From NCBI GenBank assembly GCA_024278275.1, contig JAJRTN010000132.1:1-42875 (forward strand): 42,875 nt of DNA, given 5' to 3'. Below are positions 8,554 through 16,579 of this stretch, in pieces (the stretch's first letter is position 1; each line of letters begins with the position of its first letter). A model generated the notes under the pieces. It had not been told where the DNA came from. It did no database searches and saw only the letters and a program-made list of their open reading frames with translations. A program made the position numbers and the translations under genes. The stretch comes from Candidatus Hydrogenedentota bacterium. Its GTDB lineage: Bacteria; Hydrogenedentota; Hydrogenedentia; Hydrogenedentales; JAJRTN01.

Positions 8554-8587
8554 AGAAAAGGGTGTGGGCGTTACCGGGGCGCACGCC

Positions 8588-10195
8588 TTACTCGGAGGCA
8601 CCTTTCTTTATCCTTTCGAGCCAGGTGTTGTAGGCAGTCTCGTAGGGACCCAGCCCAACGTCCTCGGGGACCAGGTCGATGTGCTTCCGGGGCGTGTCCG
8701 TGAACACTTCACGAAGGACATCCAGGTAGGCGAAGCCGTGTTCACGGCAGGGGGCCAGGTAATGGCCCTCCCCCCATTCGTTCCAGTTGTCCACGAGGAT
8801 CACGCGGCGAGCGAGACTGTCTTTCGGCAAAGCGTCCGTCAGGCTTTTCACATCCTCGCAGACACGCCGGAATCCTTCGGGACTCATGTGATACCGAACC
8901 GAGCTTGGGCCACGCTGCGTGTATTGCGTCCACAAGGAGGGATCCCACATGGCGGACACGGTGGGGATGTCGGGCAGGAGGTTCCATTCCATCCGTTTCG
9001 TAAGGTTGGACAGGATGGTGTCGTGGGCCGTCTTGTCGGAAGCGCCGTCGGGCACGTTGTTCCAGCAGTAGGCGAAGCTGGCATCAAAACCACAGGCCGC
9101 CATGGTTTCGAGGTAATCCGGCCACCAATGCCGGGACTCGCCGGTGATCCACAGACCGTCGAATCCCTCCTTCACGCAGGCCGCGCGCATGAGGTCGAGG
9201 GCGTCTTTCACCGCTCCGGTGCTTCCCAGATCCTTGATGAGGCGCCGAATGTCATAGACCGGCAGCACGGGCTTGTTGTCGATGACCAGGTAGTTGGGCC
9301 GCTTGAAGTAGTTCTCCATCCAGAAGGGCAGGAGGTTGTTCATCAGGTCGTCCAGGGAGGATATGCCGGAATACTTCGTGTTGGTCCACATGATGCAGAA
9401 CCTGACGCGGTCGCCGTAACGGGCGTTGAACAGGCCGTCATGAATGGCGTGGCCGAGCATCTGCTCCACAGGCTTGCCCTCGTTGCCGTAGGCCCGGTAC
9501 CAGCAGTAAAGGAAGAAGTCCACCCCGTGCTCCACGTTCCACTTGATTTCCCAGTCGGTGACCTCCGGCAGGCTTTCGTCGTACCAGCCCAGGGCCGGCT
9601 TCCGCCACGGCATGCTCCGTTCCATCATGTGCCAGCCGTAATGTTCCCCCGGCTTCCACAGGGGACAATAGATCATCCCCACGAGCCGCTCGGAATCCGC
9701 CGCTTGGGGCGCGGGTACCTGGTTGGCCCGTACCACCGCCAGGGCCTGCGTGAATCTTGCGGGCAACCTATCCCGTACCGTCACGCCCCCGCCGGAAACC
9801 ATTACCTCCACCGCGCCCCGCAGTGGCTTCGCGCTTCGCAGGCGCCAGGAAATCCGCGTGGCGGGATGAGGTTCCAGAACCGGGGGCACCTTGCGGCGTC
9901 CCCCGATGTAAACGAACTGTTGTTTCCAGGCCGACGCGGGAATCTCACGTGCCGCGTTGTTCAGCAGCTCAACACCCGCGGGTACTTTAAGCACTACCGT
10001 CAGAGAGGGCCGCGCGTCGCCAAGGTCCTCCACGTACAGCCAAAGGGCCTCGTCCCGTTCGGCCCGGAGCACCGACTGGTCCCAATAGAGCTTCGCCTTG
10101 ATCAAAGGCGCTTCCGCCACGGCCGTCCCAAGGGGAATCAGCGCTGCCGCGAACGAAACAGCACGACAAAAACGCCATACCGGTACAGGGTTCAT
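8588..10195 (-). CDS. Exported WbsX/GH99-like protein
   Basis: A 535-residue protein with a Sec signal (residues 1-28, TAVAEA). A beta-rich N-terminal region (about 30-165) precedes a TIM-barrel-like domain (about 170-500) of the Glyco_tran_WbsX/GH99-like type. Recognisable elements are YCPLWKPGEHYGWHMMERS near the barrel start, the GVDFFLYCWYR strand and the end motif NWNEWGEGHYLAP (about 470-482), whose Glu residues are candidate catalytic groups. Cytoplasmic WbsX proteins are annotated as O-antigen glycosyltransferases, but a secreted copy without a sugar-nucleotide domain is more likely an endo-acting glycosidase related to GH99 mannanases. It stands alone on its strand, with the repeat-rich gap downstream. 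The substrate is unknown. Confidence 0.78.
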   Translation of the reverse strand: MNPVPVWRFCRAVSFAAALIPLGTAVAEAPLIKAKLYWDQSVLRAERDEALWLYVEDLGDARPSLTVVLKVPAGVELLNNAAREIPASAWKQQFVYIGGRRKVPPVLEPHPATRISWRLRSAKPLRGAVEVMVSGGGVTVRDRLPARFTQALAVVRANQVPAPQAADSERLVGMIYCPLWKPGEHYGWHMMERSMPWRKPALGWYDESLPEVTDWEIKWNVEHGVDFFLYCWYRAYGNEGKPVEQMLGHAIHDGLFNARYGDRVRFCIMWTNTKYSGISSLDDLMNNLLPFWMENYFKRPNYLVIDNKPVLPVYDIRRLIKDLGSTGAVKDALDLMRAACVKEGFDGLWITGESRHWWPDYLETMAACGFDASFAYCWNNVPDGASDKTAHDTILSNLTKRMEWNLLPDIPTVSAMWDPSLWTQYTQRGPSSVRYHMSPEGFRRVCEDVKSLTDALPKDSLARRVILVDNWNEWGEGHYLAPCREHGFAYLDVLREVFTDTPRKHIDLVPEDVGLGPYETAYNTWLERIKKGASE

Positions 10196-10389
10196 GCTGG
10201 TGTACTTTCCCTTCTAACGTCACAAACAACCGTCCTCACGACAGGCCACGCACCATAGCAGACTTCCCGGCCTTGCAGGAAACCGGTTTGGCGCCATCCT
10301 CCGCGACCCGTTCCCGACTTCATCTCATCCCCGGCCTGAATGCAGGAAAGGTGTAACGATACACGCGGACGAAAACCGGGAGTACGGCA

Positions 10390-11502
10390 ATGGGAATGAT
10401 TCTGCTTTTCGGGGTGGCGGTGGCCTTGGCCTACGCCAATGGGGCCAACGATAATTTCAAGGCGTGCGGCACGGTATATGCCTCGCGCACGCTGGGATAC
10501 CGGGGGGCGTTGCGGCTTGCCACGGCGGCCCAAATTACCGGGTCCATCGCCTCCGTGTTCCTGGCGGAGGCGTTGCTCAAGGCGTTCAGCGGGAAGGGGC
10601 TGGTACCGGATACCCTCGTGGCGGACCCCCATTTCCTGGTGTCGGTCGGGTTGGGAGCGGCGGCCACCGTGGGGGTGGCGACCGTCATGGGGATGCCCAT
10701 ATCCACCACGCACGCCCTTATCGGCGGCCTCGTGGGCGGCGGCCTCGCCCTGGCGCCGGGCGAGTTGATTTGGGGGAACCTGGGCCGCGCCTATTTCATG
10801 CCCTTGCTCATGAGTCCCCTGCTGGCCGCCTTTTCCACCATGGCGCTCTACCCGCTGGCAGGCCGGACGCGAAAAGTTCTGGGGATTGAAGCCGTCAGTT
10901 GCGTATGCGCCACGGCCCCTCCCGGTGCAGCCATGGAAACCGCCGGGGGCGTGTGCATGACGGACACGGCCGTGCCGGTTTTGTCCGTGTCGCCCTCCGG
11001 CGATTGCGGCCAACGCTACAGCGGCGCCGTGCTGGGTGTTTCGGCGCAACAGATCGCCGACGGGCTGCACCTCACGTCGGCCTTCGCCCTGGGATTCGCG
11101 CGGGGCCTGAACGACACGCCGAAGGTGCTTGGCCTGCTGCTCGCCGCCGGTTACCTGGCGGGACCGGCGGGTAAGGGTGTTCTGATGATAGTCGCCGCGG
11201 CCATGGCGCTGGGCGGCTTCCTGCACAGCCGCGCCCTGGCCCGCACGCTGGGCGAACGCATCACGACCATGAACCACGGCCAGGGCCTGCTGGCGAACGC
11301 CGTGTCCTCTTCCCTGGTGATTGGCGCTTCGCTCCTGGGTTCGCCCGTTTCCACGACCCACGTTTCCACGGGCGCCATCTTCGGCATCGGCCGGTGGACC
11401 GGCACGGCAAACTGGAAAATGGTCGGCGCCATTATCGCCGCATGGGTGGTGACCCTGCCCCTGGCGGCCTTCCTGGCCTATTGCATGGGCCGTATGTTTT
11501 AG
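10390..11502 (+). CDS. PiT-family inorganic phosphate transporter
   Basis: A 370-residue membrane protein with the duplicated PiT signature: ANGANDNFK (about 16-24) with MGMPISTTHA in the first half, and ARGLNDTPK with LGSPVSTTHV in the second. PiT carriers import phosphate, usually as a neutral metal-phosphate complex, with protons or sodium. The two halves are joined by a cytoplasmic stretch with four Cys (SCVC ... GVC ... DC), seen in one PiT subgroup. GGGAG sits 7 bases before the ATG. The gene converges on the zinc ABC permease and the two stop codons overlap (11499-11502). No pho-box or riboswitch is recognisable in the 190-base leader. Confidence 0.93.
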   Translation: MGMILLFGVAVALAYANGANDNFKACGTVYASRTLGYRGALRLATAAQITGSIASVFLAEALLKAFSGKGLVPDTLVADPHFLVSVGLGAAATVGVATVMGMPISTTHALIGGLVGGGLALAPGELIWGNLGRAYFMPLLMSPLLAAFSTMALYPLAGRTRKVLGIEAVSCVCATAPPGAAMETAGGVCMTDTAVPVLSVSPSGDCGQRYSGAVLGVSAQQIADGLHLTSAFALGFARGLNDTPKVLGLLLAAGYLAGPAGKGVLMIVAAAMALGGFLHSRALARTLGERITTMNHGQGLLANAVSSSLVIGASLLGSPVSTTHVSTGAIFGIGRWTGTANWKMVGAIIAAWVVTLPLAAFLAYCMGRMF

Positions 11503-12302
11503 CCACGCGCGGGACGCCGCACGGCCAGGCCCGCACCGAAGGCCGCGGCCTGGGTGAGAATGATCACCGGTCCGCAGGGCAGGTTGGCGTGGTAGGAGAC
11601 AACCAGGCCGACGGCTACGCTGCCCGTGCCGATGGCCATGGACACAAGGGTCATGGCGGCGAAATTGCGGGTCCACATGCGTGCGGCGGCGGCGGGAAGC
11701 ACGAGAAAGGCCGCCACCAGCACCATGCCCACCACCTTGATGGAAACCACGACGGACACCGCCACGGCGATGGTCAGGAGGTAATCGTGGGGCAATACGG
11801 CGAGCCGGTCGGAGCGGGCAAGACCGCGGTCGAAGGTGGCGTAGGCCCAACGGCCCCACAGGGGGAAGGTGCAGCACGTAAGCAGGGCCACCGCCCCCGT
11901 CACCCACAGGTCGGCAGGCGTCACGGCCAGGATGGATCCGAAGAGATAGGTAAAGGCGTCTTTCGTGTAACCCTGCCTCAGGGACAGGAAGATCACGCCC
12001 AGGGCCATGGACACGGCGAAGAAAACGCCGATGGTGGTGTCTTCCGCCAGGCGGCCCCGGTGCCCCACCCACACGATGGCGGCGGCCACCAGCACGGTGA
12101 AAGGCAGGGCTACCCAGAGCGGTTGCATGTCCAGGAAAAGGCCCAGGGCCACGCCGCCAAAGGCCGCATGGGCCAGGCCACTCCCCAGGAAGGAAAGACG
12201 CCGTTGCACCACGAAGGGACCGTAGTAGCTGGCGAGGAAACCCACGAGGATCCCGCCCATGAGAGCGCGTTGCATGAAAGGATACGCGAAGGGTTCAAGC
12301 AT
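11499..12302 (-). CDS. znuB: Zinc/manganese ABC transporter permease (ZnuB type)
   Basis: The start at 12302 (MLEPFAYPFMQRALMGG) gives 267 residues, standard for ABC-3 permeases. The longer open frame upstream (to 12437) is antisense-like and overlaps the ATPase. About eight hydrophobic segments are visible. Family landmarks are RRLSFLGSGLAHAAFGG near the N terminus and KVVGMVLVAAFLVLPAAAA in the second half. The ATG lies inside the end of the ATPase gene as ATGCTTGA (8-base overlap), so the two are translationally coupled. It forms the membrane channel for the znuA/znuC partners. Zn rather than Mn is inferred from the binding protein and the Fur-type control. Confidence 0.88.
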   Translation of the reverse strand: MLEPFAYPFMQRALMGGILVGFLASYYGPFVVQRRLSFLGSGLAHAAFGGVALGLFLDMQPLWVALPFTVLVAAAIVWVGHRGRLAEDTTIGVFFAVSMALGVIFLSLRQGYTKDAFTYLFGSILAVTPADLWVTGAVALLTCCTFPLWGRWAYATFDRGLARSDRLAVLPHDYLLTIAVAVSVVVSIKVVGMVLVAAFLVLPAAAARMWTRNFAAMTLVSMAIGTGSVAVGLVVSYHANLPCGPVIILTQAAAFGAGLAVRRPARG

Positions 12303-13044
12303 GGTGGACGCTCCCCGAGGAAACTTCCACGTGGCCCGCGTGGTGAAACACTTCGAGCAGCCGGTCTTCCCGCGCCGCTTCCGCCGGGGGACCGAAGGCG
12401 TGAAGGGTTCGGTTGAGAAGCAGCACGTGGGAGGCATGCACCCGCGCGCCTTCCCAGTCGTGGGTAATCATCATGACCGTGGCGCCGCTTTCACGCTGAT
12501 AATCCAACAGCAGATGGTAGAGATCCGCCTCGCCGGCGGCGTCCATGCCTGCGGCCGGTTCGTCGAGAATAAGCAGGCGGGGCCTCCGCACCAGGCAGCG
12601 CGCCAGGTAGATCCGCTGCAACTCGCCCCCCGAAAGGGCCGACACGGGCCGTGCCGCGAGGTGGTCCACGCGGGTGCGCGCCATAGCGGCCAGGCAGGCC
12701 TCCCGTTCGGCCAAACGCACCCGCCAGGGCCACGACCGGCGCAGTCCCGTGGCGACGAGTTCCAGGGCCAGCGCGGGAAAGGCACGGTCCATGGTTTTTA
12801 ATTGAGGAATATAGCCCAGCATGCCGGCCGGCAATGCCGGGGGTGGCCGGTTGAAGAGACGGGCCTCCCCGGCGGTGGGCGACTCCAGGCCCAGCAGCAC
12901 CGAGAGCAGGGTGGTCTTGCCCGCCCCGTTCGGACCGATGATCGAAACGAAGGCCCCCTCCGGCACCCCGAAGGTGATGTCGTGAAGCGCTTCCACCGCG
13001 CCGTAACGCACGTGGATATGGCGGGCTTCCACAACGGAATTCAT
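12295..13044 (-). CDS. znuC: Zinc/manganese ABC transporter ATP-binding protein (ZnuC type)
   Basis: 249 residues from the ATG at 13044, which overlaps the stop of the binding-protein gene as ATGA. All ABC motifs are present: Walker A GPNGAGKTT (37-45), Q-loop Q81, signature LSGGELQR (137-144), Walker B LLILDE (157-162) and H195 of the switch. Length and order match ZnuC/MntB-type ATPases. The ORF can be extended upstream to 13140, but that would overlap the znuA coding region deeply and has no ribosome site. It energises the permease encoded immediately downstream. Confidence 0.9.
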   Translation of the reverse strand: MNSVVEARHIHVRYGAVEALHDITFGVPEGAFVSIIGPNGAGKTTLLSVLLGLESPTAGEARLFNRPPPALPAGMLGYIPQLKTMDRAFPALALELVATGLRRSWPWRVRLAEREACLAAMARTRVDHLAARPVSALSGGELQRIYLARCLVRRPRLLILDEPAAGMDAAGEADLYHLLLDYQRESGATVMMITHDWEGARVHASHVLLLNRTLHAFGPPAEAAREDRLLEVFHHAGHVEVSSGSVHHA

Positions 13045-13934
13045 CGCAACACCTCCAGCAATACTCGTGCGTTGTACCGAAGCAGTTCGGCGTAGCTTTC
13101 CCGGCCCGGAACGCCGCCAACGGGGTCGATTTCGCGGCACGGAACGCCCGCCGCCTCCGCCACCACCTCCGCCGGGCGACGTGCCAATTGAGGCTCCGTC
13201 AGAACGGCTTTAACGCCCTCCCTCCGGGCCGATGCCGCCAATTCCACCAGGTACCTGGGGGTGGCCTCCTTCCCCGGAAAGGGCTCGACAATGCCCGCCA
13301 CCCGAATGCCGTAGCGGTCCAGGAAGTAGCGCCAGGAAGGATGAAAGACTATCACCGCCTTGCCCCGGACCGGCCGAAGGATGTCCCGCAATTCCGCGTC
13401 CAACACGTCAAGTTGCGCGGCAAACCGTTCCGCCCGCTCCCGGTAGTTTTCCGCACCCCCGGGATCCGCGTCGCCCAAAACCCCCGCCAGCGGGCCCAGC
13501 ATGGCCTGAACGGCCCGCGGATCGCCCCAGAAATGAGGGTTAATGCCGCCATGGCCATCGGCCCCGCGCAGGAATGACGCGGGCACGAGGCCGATCAGGG
13601 CAATGTTCTTCCCCGCGGGCAAGTCCGCCGCCCAACCATCCAGATCGTCCGAAACATGGAACAAGGCCGGCGCCTTTTCCGCGCGGGCCGCGTCGGAAGG
13701 CCGGGGCGCGTAGGTGTGGGGCGATTGACCCGGCGTCAGCAGGGTTACCACCGGCCAACGATCCCCCACCAATTCGCGGAGAATCATGGCCACGGGAGGG
13801 GTACTCGCCACGAAGCCCTTCTCCACGGCGGGCGCGGAACAACCCGCGCCAAGGATCGCGAGGAGGGTGCCCAACAGCGCGACATTTCCCCTATGCCCCC
13901 CTCCCGCCCAGGCTTTACACCATAGTTCAATCAT
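13041..13934 (-). CDS. znuA: Metal-binding lipoprotein of the ABC transporter (ZnuA/TroA type)
   Basis: From the ATG at 13934 the protein has 297 residues. A signal with lipobox LGAG-C32 predicts a lipid-anchored, extracytoplasmic binding protein. The four cluster A-I ligands are in place: H73 (SPHTYAP), H134 (NPHFWGD), H198 (FHPSWRYF) and D270 (REIDPVGG). His as third ligand is the ZnuA/TroA pattern; Mn-specific PsaA-like proteins have Glu there, which argues for zinc. No His-rich loop is present. The start is preferred because the alternative ATG at 13958 lies within the operator. With the -10 at 13957-13962, the message would have a very short leader without a Shine-Dalgarno sequence. Confidence 0.87.
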   Translation of the reverse strand: MIELWCKAWAGGGHRGNVALLGTLLAILGAGCSAPAVEKGFVASTPPVAMILRELVGDRWPVVTLLTPGQSPHTYAPRPSDAARAEKAPALFHVSDDLDGWAADLPAGKNIALIGLVPASFLRGADGHGGINPHFWGDPRAVQAMLGPLAGVLGDADPGGAENYRERAERFAAQLDVLDAELRDILRPVRGKAVIVFHPSWRYFLDRYGIRVAGIVEPFPGKEATPRYLVELAASARREGVKAVLTEPQLARRPAEVVAEAAGVPCREIDPVGGVPGRESYAELLRYNARVLLEVLR

Positions 13935-13942
13935 TCTATAAT
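13914..13942 (+). promoter_or_regulatory. Promoter of the Fur-family gene
   Basis: -35 TTTACA (13914-13919), a 17-base spacer and a perfect -10 TATAAT (13937-13942). Transcription would start near 13949, about 130 bases before the TTG start. The -10 overlaps the first half of the operator, so binding there should block transcription. Confidence 0.65.
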
Positions 13943-13961
13943 GATAACGGATTGTCATTAT
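13938..13961. promoter_or_regulatory. Fur/Zur-type operator between divergent znuA and fur-family genes
   Basis: ATAATGATAA, four bases, TTGTCATTAT: the halves are inverted repeats matching at 9 of 10 positions. The half-site resembles Fur/Zur boxes (GATAATGAT-like). It covers the -10 of the regulator gene (plus strand) and a GATAAT -10 (13957-13962, minus strand) for znuA. One bound dimer pair could therefore repress both directions, giving metal-responsive autoregulation. Confidence 0.75.
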
Positions 13962-14080
13962 CAGCCGCCACTTGGCGGGTAACCGTTCACGGCTCACCGG
14001 GATCATCGTTGCGGGAAGGAATACCGGGCCTGTTGGAGCGCTACGCCGTGATTGGCTACCTCGGTGGGAGGGTGGGAGCA

Positions 14081-14458
14081 TTGGAGCGGGACACGGCGCA
14101 ACGGCGCGCCATACGCGAAGTGATTAACGCGGCGAACGGGCCCCTGGGACCGCGGGAAATCCTGGACGCGGCGCGACGGACGGTGCCCTCCATGGGCATC
14201 GCCACGGTGTATCGCAATCTGAAAGCGCTCCTGCAATCGGGTTGGCTGCACGTCGTGGAGGCGCCCGGGGAAGCCCAACGGTATGAACGCGCGGGCAAGG
14301 AACACCACCACCATTTCAGTTGCCGGAGCTGCGGCCGTATGTTCGAGGTGGCGGGCTGCCCCGAGGGGCTGACGGAAATCGTGCCGGACGGTTTCACCCT
14401 GGAGCACCACGAGTTCTTCTTCTATGGCCACTGCGAAGATTGCACGGATGAGGGGTGA
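14081..14458 (+). CDS. Fur-family metal-responsive repressor, probably Zur
   Basis: A 125-residue regulator. The winged helix spans about 1-65 (ATVYRNLKALLQSGW is the recognition region). The metal/dimer domain has HHHH (75-78), C81/C84 (CRSC) and C118/C121 (CEDC); the two CxxC pairs form the structural zinc site. The start is an unusual TTG at 14081, chosen because GGGAGG lies 9 bases upstream and MERDTAQRRAIRE is the normal family N terminus. The open frame upstream has no initiation signal. Its location divergent from znuA, with a shared operator, makes Zur more likely than Fur or PerR, but specificity is inferred from context. It probably represses its own gene and the znu operon when zinc is sufficient. 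Confidence 0.85.
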   Translation: MERDTAQRRAIREVINAANGPLGPREILDAARRTVPSMGIATVYRNLKALLQSGWLHVVEAPGEAQRYERAGKEHHHHFSCRSCGRMFEVAGCPEGLTEIVPDGFTLEHHEFFFYGHCEDCTDEG

Positions 14459-14549
14459 GGATCGTCATCCGTAGCAGTCCACTCGGCCGCGTTCAGAGCC
14501 ACCGGAAGCCGGGCCCCTGGTCAAGAGGTCCTGTTCCCCGTCCAGCGGA

Positions 14550-14578
14550 TTGACAAGGGACGCGCATTCCTGTAAAAA
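14550..14578 (+). promoter_or_regulatory. Promoter of the GH2 gene
   Basis: -35 TTGACA (14550-14555), a 17-base spacer and -10 TAAAAA (14573-14578). A start near 14585 leaves room for GGAG (14593-14596) before the ATG at 14603, and disfavours the in-frame ATG at 14591. Confidence 0.5.
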
Positions 14579-14602
14579 CAGGCGACAACCATGGAGAACA
14601 TC

Positions 14603-16555
14603 ATGCAGGAATCGACCGTATTGGACTTATCCAAATTGAACTGGACCCTGGAAGGATGGCGCCCTTTCGCCTGGCGGCTGGAGCGCAGCCGGGAAACAGG
14701 CGGTGCGCTGAAAGCCGACGTGGGACCCATCCCCGCGCGGGTGCCGGGTTCGGTGCAGGAGAACCTGCGCCGCGAGGACTTACTGCCGAACTGGAATGTG
14801 GGGCTCCAAAGCCGGGCTTGTGAATGGACGGAACATCGCCATTGGCTCTTCGAGGCGGAGCTGCCTTCCCGCGCGCCGGGAAGCGGCCCGGTGGTCCTGG
14901 CGGCGGACGGGCTGGATTACAGCGGCTGGATCCTGGTGGACAACGTGGAAGTGGCGGCCTTCCAGGGAACCCTCGTGCCCCATCGCTTCAACCTGGGCGA
15001 ATCCGTGACGGACGGCCAACCCCACCGCCTGGCCATTGTCTTTGACGAACCGCCCCGGGAACAGGGACAAATCGGCTACAGTTCCCGCTCGCGTTTTTTC
15101 AAGCCGCGCTACACCTACAGTTGGGACTGGACACCGCGCATGGTCGCCATCGGGATCTGGGACCGGCTCCACCTGGAAACGGGGATGGCCGCCCGGTTCC
15201 AGGTGGACAAGGTACTGGCCTCGTTGGACGAAGACCTGGCCACGGGCCGGGTCCGGGTGACCGCGACGCTGGAAGAAACGGCCGGAGCGCACCACCTGGA
15301 GGCCGAACTCCTGGATGGCGATTCTCCCGTTGCCACAAAGCGCATTCCCGTGTCGGAGACCATGGCGCTCGACCTGGCCGCCCCGGTGTCGCCATGGTGG
15401 CCGAACGGGCTGGGGGAAGCTAAGACCTACCGCCTTGTATTGCGCATGCTGGACGAAACGGACGCGGTCCTGGTGAAAACAGAACGGAGCGTGGGCTTCA
15501 AACGGGTGGAATGGCGTCCCTGTGAAGGTGCGCCGGAAGACGCGGAGCCGTGGATTTGCGTGGTGAACGGTACGCCCTGCTTTCTTCAAGGCGTCAACTG
15601 GGTCCCGCCCAAGCTGAATTACGCCGACGCGAACGAAGCCGATTACCGGGCCTTGACCGATCTCTACCGGGACATGGGCTGCACCATTATCCGCGTCTGG
15701 GGCGGCGCCCTGCTGGAAAAAGAGTGGTTCTACCGGCAGTGCGATGAAGCCGGTATCATGGTGTGGCAGGAGTTTCCCCTGTCGTCCTCCGGAATTGAAA
15801 ACCTGCCGCCCGACGCACCGGAGGCGATTGCCACGCTGACCGACATTGCCCGCAGCTACATTCACCGCCGGGCACATCACCCGTCCCTGCTGCTGTGGTG
15901 CGGCGGCAACGAACTGACCGACACGGACACGGTGCCCGTGGACACCACCCACCCCGCCATTCGTGCCATGGCCGACGTGGTTTCCGAGGAAGACCCGGAC
16001 CGCCGCTTCCTGGCGACTTCCTCCAGCGGTCCCACCTTCTACGCCCTGCCGGAGAACATGGGCAAGGGCCTGCACCACGATGTACACGGCCCCTGGGGCC
16101 TGGGCCAGCCCGGCGTTCCGGACATGGAAGGCTGGAAAACCTACTGGGCGAACGACGACGCCCTGTTCCGCTCCGAGACCGGCATGCCGGGCGCCCAATC
16201 CCTCGAAGCCATGCAGCGCTACCGCGGCGAAGAAGCCGTCTGGCCGCCGATCACCCCCTATTGGCGGCACACGGCCTCCTGGTGGACCCAATGGGACCGG
16301 CTGAAGGACCAGTTTGGCGACATGGACGAGGCGGAAGGATTGCCCGCCTACATCGCGCACACCCAGGCGGTCCAGGCCGACGCCTATGCCACCGCGGCCG
16401 CCGCCTGCAAGGCACGGTTCCCCCGTTGCGGCGGATTCATCATATGGGAAGGACACGACTGCTTCCCCTGTCCCGCCAACAATTCCGTCATCGAGTTTCC
16501 CGCCACCCCGAAACCGGCCTACCACCTGCTGCGCCGGATCTTCCGGGGAAAATAA
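14603..16555 (+). CDS. Glycoside hydrolase family 2, beta-mannosidase-like
   Basis: About 650 residues. Order: sugar-binding jelly roll, Ig-like beta-sandwich, then a TIM barrel. Barrel landmarks are GVNWVPP, IIRVWGGALLEKEWFY, the acid/base Glu in WCGGNELTD and the likely nucleophile Glu in RSETGMPG (E437 and E525 counted from the ATG at 14603). This layout matches retaining exo-beta-mannosidases more than beta-galactosidases. The protein is shorter than typical 800-residue beta-mannosidases and lacks the C-terminal beta domains. No signal peptide is visible, so it may act on imported oligosaccharides. GGAG with a 6-base spacer supports the second ATG; the ATG at 14591 adds four residues. It converges on the UroD-GH172 operon. 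Confidence 0.85.
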   Translation: MQESTVLDLSKLNWTLEGWRPFAWRLERSRETGGALKADVGPIPARVPGSVQENLRREDLLPNWNVGLQSRACEWTEHRHWLFEAELPSRAPGSGPVVLAADGLDYSGWILVDNVEVAAFQGTLVPHRFNLGESVTDGQPHRLAIVFDEPPREQGQIGYSSRSRFFKPRYTYSWDWTPRMVAIGIWDRLHLETGMAARFQVDKVLASLDEDLATGRVRVTATLEETAGAHHLEAELLDGDSPVATKRIPVSETMALDLAAPVSPWWPNGLGEAKTYRLVLRMLDETDAVLVKTERSVGFKRVEWRPCEGAPEDAEPWICVVNGTPCFLQGVNWVPPKLNYADANEADYRALTDLYRDMGCTIIRVWGGALLEKEWFYRQCDEAGIMVWQEFPLSSSGIENLPPDAPEAIATLTDIARSYIHRRAHHPSLLLWCGGNELTDTDTVPVDTTHPAIRAMADVVSEEDPDRRFLATSSSGPTFYALPENMGKGLHHDVHGPWGLGQPGVPDMEGWKTYWANDDALFRSETGMPGAQSLEAMQRYRGEEAVWPPITPYWRHTASWWTQWDRLKDQFGDMDEAEGLPAYIAHTQAVQADAYATAAAACKARFPRCGGFIIWEGHDCFPCPANNSVIEFPATPKPAYHLLRRIFRGK

Positions 16556-16579
16556 GCACCGAGGTCGCCCTGCCCGTGT

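Noticed and set aside
8444-10258. 604-codon open frame antisense to the WbsX-like gene
   Set aside because: It starts inside the repeat region and has no domain signature.
10192-12072. 626-codon open frame on the minus strand across the PiT gene
   Set aside because: Its sequence is Arg/Gly/His-rich with no family motif and it lies antisense to a clear transporter. It is a by-product of high GC content.
14081-14458. Longer Fur-family protein starting upstream of 14081
   Set aside because: The open frame extends to 13574 but would run antisense through znuA and over the operator, with no ribosome-binding site. The TTG at 14081 has GGGAGG.
14780-16525. 581-codon open frame antisense to the GH2 gene
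   Set aside because: No ribosome-binding site and low-complexity composition; the GH2 frame carries catalytic motifs.
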